Shown here in pieces: positions 56,859 to 64,000 of a stretch of DNA of 64,000 nucleotides. The stretch spans positions 1-64,000 of the forward strand of contig JBQLZO010000056.1 of assembly GCA_052168315.1 (NCBI GenBank), given 5' to 3'. Source of the stretch: JBQLZO01 sp052168315. GTDB taxonomy: Bacteria > Planctomycetota > Phycisphaerae > Phycisphaerales > UBA1924. The notes beneath the pieces are model-generated. The model did not search any database. It saw only the letters and a list, made by a program, of their open reading frames with translations, and was not told the origin of the DNA. Numbering within the stretch: the first letter of the stretch is position 1; every line of letters begins with the position of its first letter. Both the position numbers and the translations under genes were made by a program.

Positions 56859-58997
56859 TCACGCACCGCCCAGCAACGCCAGGATCCGAAGCGGCTCGCC
56901 CACCGACCACGCCTGCGCCAAACACCCCTCCTGCCGACGCCCCCCCCCAACCCCCCCAACGCCCCCAACGCCTCCCAATCCCCCAATCCGCGCACCAGCA
57001 GCACCATCCCCCGCCGGCTCCGAAGGCTCGGCATCGAAGATCTCCGCGATCGAACCAAGACATCCGCTCCCCAGCGATGCAAGCAGCGGCTCGATCGCAG
57101 CCCGCGCTTCCCGGCGCGATGCATCATCAAATCCGCCCGCTCGCAGCACTCCCTCCGCGTACGCGCCGATCAGCCACGCCCACACCGTTCCGTTGTGATA
57201 CGCGCCATCGCGCTCCATCATGTCCCCCTCGAAACGGGGGCGGTACCCGGGGCTCCCCGGCGCCAGCGTGCGCAGCCCCATCGGCGTCAGCAGCGCCTCG
57301 CGCACGCTCCGCACGATCGCGCGCCGCTGCGCATCCGTCACCGGGCCGAACTCCAGCGACGCCGCGAACACCTGGTTCGGACGCAGCTCGCCCGTGTCCA
57401 CCCACGCGCCATCCGCGCCACCCCGCAGGCAGTCGCGCAGGCACTCCCGCTCGGCATCCCAGAACGCGCGCTCGAACGAGCCCCGCACGAACGATGCCCG
57501 CTCCAGCAGCGCCGACCGCTCCAGCCCATCGTCGGTCATCTCCGCGAGGCACCGCAGCGCGTGGTGCCACAACGCGTTGATCTCTACGGCCTTCCCGTGC
57601 CGAGGCGTGAACACCACGCCATCGCGCTTCGCATCCATCCAGGTCAGCTGCGTCGTCTCATCGCCCGCGATGATCAGCCCATCCGACGCATCGGCCCGGA
57701 TCCCGAACCGCGTGCCCGTCTCGTACCGCGCCACGATCGCTCGGCACGCCGGGAGCAGCGCCCCGCGCATCCGCGCGGTCTCGCCGCTGGCCAGCCACCA
57801 CGCGCGGCACGCATGCACGAACCACAGCGATGCGTCCACCGTGTTGTAGTGCGGCGCGCCGCCGTAGTCATCGAATCGGTTCGGGATCATCCCCTCCGAC
57901 TCGTGCCGCGCGAACGCCTCCAGGCACCCGAACGCCTCGTCCAGCCGGCCCGTCGCCAGCAGCAGCCCCGGCAGCGCGATCATCGTGTCGCGCCCCCAGT
58001 CCGCGAACCACGGATACCCCGCGATGATCGAGGACAACGCGCCCCCATCCACCACCCGCCGCACGATGAACTGATCCCCCGCCAGCACCAGCGCGCTGCG
58101 CCCCCGCAGCGCCGGGCTCGCCCGCTCCGCGCGCTCGACCAGCCCGCGCAGTCGCGCTGGCTCCTCCGCGTACACCCGTTCATCCGGCACCTCGACCCGA
58201 TCGCCCAGCCCCGCGTGCAGCGTCGCTCCGCTCCCGGGCGCGATGTCCACGCGGAACACGCCCGGGCTCCGCCAACGCTCCCGGTCCGGCAGCCCCCGCG
58301 CCGTCTCAAGGTCATAGATCCGCATCTCCGACACCGCCGGCTCATCCACGAACCGCGAACCCGGCGAAGCCAGCCACGCGCTCAGCGCATCGCCCCGGCG
58401 CACCACCACACCGCCCGCGGCATCCACCCGCACCGACAGCCCCGCATCGCCCATCCGCTCGCTCTCGCCGGCCGAGCCCCGCGCTCCCCCATCGCCATCC
58501 CCACCCTCGTCCAGCGTCGCATGGAAATCGCGCACCGTCAGCCACGGCCGGAGCGACACCACGCACGCATCCGACGCGGTGACATCGATCCGGCACGCGC
58601 TGCGATGCCGCGCCAACCGCAGCATCACCTCCACGCGCACGCTCTCCACCTCGTGTTGCCACACCACCGAATCCGCCCGACGCTCGAACCGCCGCAGCGT
58701 CGATGCCCCGCACCACCGTGCGCTCGCGCCCTCCCCCTCGCCCGATCCCCGGATCCCCACATCCACCCACTGCAGCACCGCGATCCGGTCCACCGGCGGG
58801 TTCAGCGTCCCGATCAGCAGCGCGTGGTACTTCCGGCGCGGGATGCCCTCGGGCGTGCCCATCGCGAACCCCCCGTGCCCGCTCGTCAGCAGCCACTCAT
58901 CGTGCCACCCCGGCTCGGGAAGCCGCCGCGCATCCACGCCCGCATCCCAGGTGCGTACAAACGGAAATCCCGCTCCCGCCTGCGCCTCATCCGCCAT
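56859..58997 (-). CDS. Glycogen-debranching-type amylo-alpha-1,6-glucosidase
   Basis: A 712-residue protein. The N-terminal beta domain (about 1-290) has GWHDEWLLTSGHGGFAMGTP and PRRKYHALLIGTLNPPVDR. The C-terminal (alpha/alpha)6 barrel has SSIIAGYPWFADWGRDTMIA, ARHESEGMIPNRFDDYGGAP, LTWMDAK and YHNGTVWAWLIGAYAE, all typical of the amylo-1,6-glucosidase family (GH133-like). It would cleave alpha-1,6 branches in glycogen. AGGAGG just before the ATG fixes the start. A GGVGGVGG-type loop near the C-terminus is encoded by the C-run repeat at 56940, an insertion-like feature within a conserved barrel. Confidence 0.92.
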   Translation of the reverse strand: MADEAQAGAGFPFVRTWDAGVDARRLPEPGWHDEWLLTSGHGGFAMGTPEGIPRRKYHALLIGTLNPPVDRIAVLQWVDVGIRGSGEGEGASARWCGASTLRRFERRADSVVWQHEVESVRVEVMLRLARHRSACRIDVTASDACVVSLRPWLTVRDFHATLDEGGDGDGGARGSAGESERMGDAGLSVRVDAAGGVVVRRGDALSAWLASPGSRFVDEPAVSEMRIYDLETARGLPDRERWRSPGVFRVDIAPGSGATLHAGLGDRVEVPDERVYAEEPARLRGLVERAERASPALRGRSALVLAGDQFIVRRVVDGGALSSIIAGYPWFADWGRDTMIALPGLLLATGRLDEAFGCLEAFARHESEGMIPNRFDDYGGAPHYNTVDASLWFVHACRAWWLASGETARMRGALLPACRAIVARYETGTRFGIRADASDGLIIAGDETTQLTWMDAKRDGVVFTPRHGKAVEINALWHHALRCLAEMTDDGLERSALLERASFVRGSFERAFWDAERECLRDCLRGGADGAWVDTGELRPNQVFAASLEFGPVTDAQRRAIVRSVREALLTPMGLRTLAPGSPGYRPRFEGDMMERDGAYHNGTVWAWLIGAYAEGVLRAGGFDDASRREARAAIEPLLASLGSGCLGSIAEIFDAEPSEPAGDGAAGARIGGLGGVGGVGGVGGGRRQEGCLAQAWSVGEPLRILALLGGA
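56940..56975 (+). repeat. C-run repeat inside the debranching-enzyme gene
   Basis: Nine C, AA, seven C, AACG, five C, AACG. It shares the 17-mer CCCCCCCCAACCCCCCC with the tract after the ligase/CBS gene. In the minus-strand frame it encodes Gly-Gly-Val repeats near the protein's C-terminus. Confidence 0.55.
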
Positions 58998-59315
58998 CGA
59001 TACCTCCTGCATCCCGCATGCCCCGATTGGGGTGGGGCGTGGGGGGACGATACGGCCCGGTTGTCGGCGTGGGAGGGGGCAACGCCCACCGATGCCGCCC
59101 CGCCCGCATGCCCTGCTCCGACCGGTGGGAAAGCCGCTCCCCGATCCGGCCGATGTCCCAGACCGCGTCGGCATCACCACCCGGAGGGCGGTGCGCCCCG
59201 CCCGCCCACGCCCGTGCCCCGGCTGGCACGCCGCGTGCGGAAGGACCACCACACCGCGATGCGCGCCCGACGGGCCAGCGCACGACGGGATCCGGACGCA
59301 AGGAGGCCGCGCCAC

Positions 59316-62168
59316 ATGGGCATCACCTCGACCATCGGCCTGTTCTCGGGCATCGACACCGGCTCGCTCATCGGCCAGCTGCTCGCGATCGACTCGCGCC
59401 CCAAGATCTTCGCGCAGAACCGCATCGCCCAGCTCCAGCAGCGGCAGGCCTCCTACCTCTCGATCAACTCCTCGCTCCTCTCGCTCAACACCGCCGCCGG
59501 CGCCTTCAGGCTCAACAAGGTCTTCTCGGCCGCCAACGCCACCTCCTCGGCCCCCGATGTCATCAGCGCCACCGCCTCCAACGGCGCCACCCCCGGCAGC
59601 TACACCTTCACCGTCGCCGAACTCGTCTCCACCCAGCAGCTCATGTCCCGCGGGTTCACCGACACCGACACCACCGGCCTCGGGCTCACCACGCTCTCGT
59701 TCGAGAACGCCAAGGCGGGGCTCACCTCCAAGACCAACCTCGCCGACCTCAACGGCGGCGAGGGCGTCCGCCGGGGCAAGATCGTCCTCTCGGACAACTC
59801 CGGCGCCTCGACCACCATCGACCTGTCAAAGGCCGTGACGATCGACGATGTCCTCGACGCGATCAACAGCCAGACACAGGTCGCCGTCACCGCCGAGGCC
59901 GACGGCGACGCCATCCGACTCGTCCACTCCGGCGGCCAGACCTTCACCGTCGCCAACGCCTTCGGGTCCAACGCCGCCACCGACCTCGGCATCGCCGGAA
60001 CCTCATCGCTCCAGCTCGGCCAGCAGACCATCCAGGGCGCCGACCTGCAGCGCATCTCCGGGCAGACCGCCCTGTCCATCCTCAACGATGGCAACGGCGT
60101 CGCCATCCGCCAGGATGTCAATGTCACCGACTTCACCATCACCGCCTCCGACGGCTCCGTGCTCAACATCGACCTGGGAACCCAGACCCAGACCGTCGAC
60201 GATGAGGTCGTGACCATCAACAAGGATGCGGCCACCATCCAGGATGTCATCGACCGCATCAACGACGCCGCCGCCGCGGCCAACGCCGGCGCCGGAATCG
60301 ACATCACCGCCGAGATCGCCCCCGACGGGCTCTCCCTCCGCATCATCGACAACACCGGCGGCCCCGACCCCACCGTCATCACCGACAACGGCACACGCAC
60401 CGCCGCCAGCGACCTCGGCATCTCCGGCTCCTTCGCCGGCGGCGTCGTCGACGGGCGGCGCCTCGTCGCCGGGCTCAACTCCACACTCGCCTCCAACCTC
60501 AACGGCGGCGCGGGCATCACCGGCTCCAACCTCTCCATCACCGACCGCACCGGCTCGGCCACCGGCATCGTCCTCACGGATGCGCAGCGCTCCGGATCCG
60601 TCACCGACCTCATCTCCACCATCAACGACCAGCTGTTCGCCTCCGGAACCCTCGTCCGCGCCAAGCTCAACGACACCGGCACCGGGCTCTCGCTCGAGGA
60701 CTACTCCGGCGGCACCGGCAACCTCGTCGTCAGCGGCGACGCCGCCGAATCGCTCCGCATCGACACCGCCGGCACCGCCTCCAGCACCTTCGACGGCGGG
60801 AACCTCCAGAAAAAGTGGATCTCCCGCGGCACGCTCCTGTCCACACTCAACAACGGCGAGGGCCTGGGCACCGGCACCTTCCGCATCACCGACTCGGCCG
60901 GCGAGACCACCACCGTCAATGTCGGCTCGTCCATGCGCACCGTCGACGACCTGCTCCAGTTCATCAATTCACGCCCCGGCGTCGAGATCGAGGCCCGCGT
61001 CAACGAGAACGGCGATGGCATCGAGATCGTCGACAACGCCGGCGGCGGCGGCAACCTCGTCATCGACGACGAGTCCGGCGCCGTCGCGAAACGACTCCGC
61101 ATCGAGGGCGAGTTCGAGGCCGACGGCGCAAACCCACCCGCGGCCAACGGCTCCTACCAGTTCGACTTCGACTTCGAGTCCACCGACACCCTCAAGGATG
61201 TCGTCGATGCGATCAACCTCGCCGGCGCGCCCATGATCGCCAACATCGTCAACACCGGATCGTCCTCCACGCCGTTCCGCATCTCCTTCACCGCCCGCCA
61301 GACCGGCGCCGGCGGCGGCGTGCTCATCGACTCGGCGGGCTTTGACCTCGGGCTCGAGGAACTCTCCGAGGCCCGCGACGCCGTGGTGTTCTTCGGCAAC
61401 GCCGATCCCGCCAAGGCCATCCTGCTCACCTCCAAGAACAACTCGCTCGAGGGCGTGATCAACGGCGTCTCGCTCCAGCTCAACCAGACCTCCACATCGC
61501 CCACCACCGTCACCGTCTCCCCATCGCTCGAGCAGGCCGAGACCGCCGCGCAGGAGTTCGTCAAGTCCTTCAACGCCGTCATCAGCGCCATCGACAAGGC
61601 CGACTTCTTCAACGCCGACACCGAGCAGCGCGGCCCGCTCCTCGGCGATCAGACCGTCCGCAATATCAGAAGCAAGCTCATCAACACCATCCAGGGACGC
61701 CCCAGCGGTGTCGACTCGCAGTACCAGTTCCTCTTCCAGATCGGCTTCAACCTCGGCAGCGGCAACAAGCTCGAGTTCGACGCCGAGGAGTTCCGCGCCG
61801 CGTACGAGAACGACCCCCAGGGCGTCGAGCAGCTCATCGCCGCCTACGAGCTGGCCCCCAAGGAGCCCATCGAGCTCTCCCCCGGCGTCACCACGCCCAA
61901 CCTCGAGCCCACCCAGTACAACCGCCAGGGCGTCGCCGAGATCATCCGTTCCATCGTGGATCAGCTCACCAACTCCGTCGATGGCACGCTCACCAACCGG
62001 CGCAACTCCATCGACACCCAGATCGACACCCAGGAGCAGCGCATCGAGCGCATCGACCAGCAGCTGGCCACCAAGCGCGCCCGGTACGAGGCCCAGTTCC
62101 TCGCCATGGAGCAGGCACTCGCGCAGATCTCAACCCAGCAGCAGGCCCTGCTCTCGCTGCAGGGATAA
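59316..62168 (+). CDS. fliD: Flagellar filament cap protein FliD
   Basis: A 950-residue protein, well above the usual 450-700. The N-terminus (MGITSTIGLFSGIDTGSLIG, then QLLAIDSRPKIFAQNRIAQL) and the C-terminal coiled coil (DTQEQRIERIDQQLATKRAR, then YEAQFLAMEQALAQI) are typical of FliD, which caps the filament and folds flagellin. The middle has at least four copies of a Flagellin-IN-type module starting LNxGxG at about residues 145, 256, 395 and 511. AAGGAGG at 59300-59306 fixes the start. It is followed by fliS, the usual order. The extra modules would enlarge the cap's exposed domains. Confidence 0.94.
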   Translation: MGITSTIGLFSGIDTGSLIGQLLAIDSRPKIFAQNRIAQLQQRQASYLSINSSLLSLNTAAGAFRLNKVFSAANATSSAPDVISATASNGATPGSYTFTVAELVSTQQLMSRGFTDTDTTGLGLTTLSFENAKAGLTSKTNLADLNGGEGVRRGKIVLSDNSGASTTIDLSKAVTIDDVLDAINSQTQVAVTAEADGDAIRLVHSGGQTFTVANAFGSNAATDLGIAGTSSLQLGQQTIQGADLQRISGQTALSILNDGNGVAIRQDVNVTDFTITASDGSVLNIDLGTQTQTVDDEVVTINKDAATIQDVIDRINDAAAAANAGAGIDITAEIAPDGLSLRIIDNTGGPDPTVITDNGTRTAASDLGISGSFAGGVVDGRRLVAGLNSTLASNLNGGAGITGSNLSITDRTGSATGIVLTDAQRSGSVTDLISTINDQLFASGTLVRAKLNDTGTGLSLEDYSGGTGNLVVSGDAAESLRIDTAGTASSTFDGGNLQKKWISRGTLLSTLNNGEGLGTGTFRITDSAGETTTVNVGSSMRTVDDLLQFINSRPGVEIEARVNENGDGIEIVDNAGGGGNLVIDDESGAVAKRLRIEGEFEADGANPPAANGSYQFDFDFESTDTLKDVVDAINLAGAPMIANIVNTGSSSTPFRISFTARQTGAGGGVLIDSAGFDLGLEELSEARDAVVFFGNADPAKAILLTSKNNSLEGVINGVSLQLNQTSTSPTTVTVSPSLEQAETAAQEFVKSFNAVISAIDKADFFNADTEQRGPLLGDQTVRNIRSKLINTIQGRPSGVDSQYQFLFQIGFNLGSGNKLEFDAEEFRAAYENDPQGVEQLIAAYELAPKEPIELSPGVTTPNLEPTQYNRQGVAEIIRSIVDQLTNSVDGTLTNRRNSIDTQIDTQEQRIERIDQQLATKRARYEAQFLAMEQALAQISTQQQALLSLQG

Positions 62169-62308
62169 GCCCGCCCGAGCCCCGTCCCCCGCCCCCACCG
62201 GCCCACCCGCTCCCACCAGTCCGAGGGAGCGCCACGCCCCGCCCACACCCGCGCCCCGCACGACCGCCGGTCAAGACGCCGCCCCCGCTCGCCGATCGAC
62301 ACCACACG

Positions 62309-62794
62309 ATGGCAATCGATGTGAACAACCCGTACTTCCGCACCAAGGTGCTCACCGCCAGCCAGGAGGAACTCCGCCTCCTGCTCATCGATGGGTGCCT
62401 CAGGTTCCTCAGGCAGGGGCGCGAGGCCCTGGCCGCGGCGCAGTGGGAGCAGGTCTACACCAGCCTCTCCTCGGCCAAGGACATCATCCTCGAACTCCTC
62501 AGCGCGCTGAACCCCGAGGTCGCGCCCGACCTGACCTCCAAGCTCTCCAGCCTCTACACCTGGATGCTCATGACCACCACCGAGGCCAGCTTCAAGAGAG
62601 ACCCCGAGAAACTCGACGCCGTCATCCAGACCATGGAATACGAACGCGAGACCTGGGTCATGCTGATGGAGAAGATCGCCAAGGAGCGCCCCAACGCCGG
62701 CGCGAACGCCAACCCAGGCACAACCGCAGCGCCCGCGCCGGGCAACCCCGGCGCCCCGCCGCAGCAGCGCCGCCCGCTGTCCATCTCCGCCTGA
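62309..62794 (+). CDS. fliS: Flagellin chaperone FliS
   Basis: 161 residues. The helical core (NPYFRTKVLTASQEELRLLL, IDGCLRFLRQGREAL, SALNPEVAPDLTSKLSSLYT) matches FliS, which binds flagellin in the cytosol and prevents early polymerisation. The C-terminal 40 residues are Pro/Ala-rich and not part of the fold. It lies 140 nt after fliD. No clear ribosome-binding site is seen. The spacer upstream is C-rich. Confidence 0.9.
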   Translation: MAIDVNNPYFRTKVLTASQEELRLLLIDGCLRFLRQGREALAAAQWEQVYTSLSSAKDIILELLSALNPEVAPDLTSKLSSLYTWMLMTTTEASFKRDPEKLDAVIQTMEYERETWVMLMEKIAKERPNAGANANPGTTAAPAPGNPGAPPQQRRPLSISA

Positions 62795-62812
62795 TCCCTC
62801 AGCCACTCGCCC

Positions 62813-62826
62813 GGGCCCCGGGGCCC
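62813..62826. repeat. 14-bp GC palindrome between fliS and the kinase gene
   Basis: GGGCCCCGGGGCCC between convergent stop codons. It may be part of a shared end-of-transcription structure, but no T tract is present. Confidence 0.35.
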
Positions 62827-63837
62827 TCAGCCACCGAGCCGGTCGAGCGAAGACTCCAGCACCGACAGCGCTGCGCCCAGGTACGCCGGATGCCCATCCA
62901 GGTGCAGGAACGCCGGCGCCGAGGCCGCCTTGAGCGCCCGCCGGATGTCCGCCAGCTCCAGATAGTCCTCGCCCACCGGCAGCCCCCACCGCTCCCGCGC
63001 CGCGCCCAGCCGCGCCACCGGCGATGCATCCCGCAGGATCGACCCCCGCGCCCACAGCAGCCGCTCCATGTACACCGCATCCTCTACCCAGTGCCCCGCG
63101 TGCACCTCCGCGAAGTCGATCAGCACCACCCCCGCCTCGCCCCACGCCGAACCGGCCCCGCGCACCATCGCGTTGCCCGGATGCAGATCGCCGTGGCACC
63201 AGGTGTCGACCGAACGCGCACGCCACCGCGGCACGATCCGGTCCACCAGCGCATCGGCCCGATCGATCGCCCGCACCCACCGGTCGTGCTCGCCCACCGT
63301 CGGGTTGTCCTCCAGCGAGCCGATCGCCTGGCGCAGCAGCGCGTGCCAGTCGAACCGCGCCGAGGGACGCTCGGGCGCGCCCCAGCACTCCGCGCACGCC
63401 CGGTAGAACCGCGCCGTCGCGTCGCACAGCTCCTCGAACACGCCGCCCGGATCGCTCTCCAGCCGCGTCACGATCGGCGAGCCCGGAAGCCGCTCCATCA
63501 CCGCCCACGCGAAGTCGTACGAGTCCAGCTCCGTGCCCATCATCACCACGCGCGGCGTCGGCGCAGAGGTCATCCCCAGGTCGCGCAGCGTGCGATACTC
63601 GCGCCATCCGATCGGTGACTTGATCACCACCTCGCGCTTCGATTCCCACCCCTCCACGGAATCGCTCATCACCTCGGCCGTGGCGAAACCCGTCGCCGCA
63701 CCGCCGCGCTGCCAGTCCGCGTTGAACCACCTGATGTGCGAGAGCTTGCCCCGGCACGCCCGCTCGATCGCAGGCTGCAGCGCACGCCCGAGATCAGAAC
63801 CCGCAAGCTCGGCTGGGATCGACGCCTGGCTCGTCAT
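62827..63837 (-). CDS. Aminoglycoside phosphotransferase (APH) family kinase
   Basis: A 336-residue protein with a protein-kinase-like fold. The catalytic loop is CHGDLHPGNAMV and the metal-binding motif VVLIDFAEVHAG follows. The N-lobe has REVVIKSPIGWREYRTLRDL, giving the ATP-contacting Lys. APH-family proteins phosphorylate small molecules such as choline, homoserine, fructosamines or aminoglycosides; the substrate cannot be told here. No ribosome-binding site is obvious. Confidence 0.88.
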   Translation of the reverse strand: MTSQASIPAELAGSDLGRALQPAIERACRGKLSHIRWFNADWQRGGAATGFATAEVMSDSVEGWESKREVVIKSPIGWREYRTLRDLGMTSAPTPRVVMMGTELDSYDFAWAVMERLPGSPIVTRLESDPGGVFEELCDATARFYRACAECWGAPERPSARFDWHALLRQAIGSLEDNPTVGEHDRWVRAIDRADALVDRIVPRWRARSVDTWCHGDLHPGNAMVRGAGSAWGEAGVVLIDFAEVHAGHWVEDAVYMERLLWARGSILRDASPVARLGAARERWGLPVGEDYLELADIRRALKAASAPAFLHLDGHPAYLGAALSVLESSLDRLGG

Positions 63838-64000
63838 CGGTGCGATGGCCCCCCATCAACGCTCCGGAACTCGAACCATGGCCCGCCGTCGTGGACGACC
63901 CTCATACACTCACACTACAACCGGTTCGTCCCCGTGTCGAACCATCCGACCCACCCATCGCCCACACCCCAACGCACACCCAACCACACGCCCGCCCACC
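63838..64000. other. Right edge of the window, upstream of the kinase gene
   Basis: No gene is seen. TACACT at 63905-63910 on the plus strand matches the -10 hexamer of rplK and may serve a gene beyond the window. The last 60 nt are rich in CCCACACC. Confidence 0.3.

Noticed and set aside
55911..59315. In-frame extension upstream of fliD through the histone-like gene and the debranching-enzyme region
   Set aside because: The FliD family N-terminus and an AAGGAGG ribosome-binding site both place the start at 59316; the upstream translation is low-complexity and runs antisense to a real gene.

Overview
The window is a GC-rich (roughly 70 percent) bacterial chromosome segment with no plasmid, phage, insertion-sequence or CRISPR hallmarks and no tRNA or rRNA that I could find. 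Three secreted proteins end in paired dockerin-like DxNGDGxVxSDDLGxLLxxFG repeats, there is a type II secretion cluster of unusual composition, and one protein ends in an exosortase-like sorting tail. Together with the gene content this suggests Planctomycetota, most likely class Phycisphaerae. That placement is inference; rpoB and rpoC in the window would settle it.

Layout. 1-5246 (+): the end of a type II secretion operon (GspJ-, K-, L-, M- and C-like proteins, joined by short overlaps). 5286-17846 (+): the rplK-rplA-rplJ-rplL and rpoB-rpoC block with two good promoters, a strong intrinsic terminator after rpoC, and a lipoprotein gene inserted between rpoB and rpoC. secE and nusG are not upstream of rplK. 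18069-22670 (+): a secreted subtilisin-like protease and a cysteine-rich repeat protein, both dockerin-tagged. 22816-25154 (-): SpoVR and a DciA/DUF721 protein. 25280-30427 (+): a two-domain iron-type ABC permease, an MFS transporter and a diacylglycerol-kinase-like/DUF389 fusion. 30487-31374 (-): HtpX. 32177-38330 (+): three large secreted proteins. 38377-46127 (-): a seven-gene light-response cluster with a CrtI-type carotenoid desaturase, an SDR, a thioredoxin-fold peroxiredoxin-like protein, a SOUL haem protein, a 4-TM protein, an iron-sulfur photolyase and a class I photolyase. 46344-55610: BFD-type ferredoxin (+), 1-phosphofructokinase (-), glutamate-cysteine-ligase/CBS fusion (+), asparagine synthetase with an embedded membrane segment (-), PAP2 phosphatase (+), HIT protein (-), leucyl aminopeptidase (+). 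56026-64000: histone-H1-like protein (+), glycogen-debranching-type enzyme (-), flagellar FliD and FliS (+), APH-family kinase (-).

Three signals cut across the genes. (1) The tetranucleotide ACGT is almost absent: I found three copies in 64 kb, where base composition predicts well over a hundred. Val codons after Asp, Asn, Tyr or His are almost always preceded by a T-ending codon (GAT, AAT, TAT, CAT). (2) Long C tracts of the form C(8)AAC(C/T)C(6-7) recur at distant loci, two of them directly after stop codons. (3) Several genes have a -10-like TAnnnT box only 5-7 nt before the ATG, suggesting leaderless transcripts. The light-response cluster and the ACGT avoidance are the best leads for something new.
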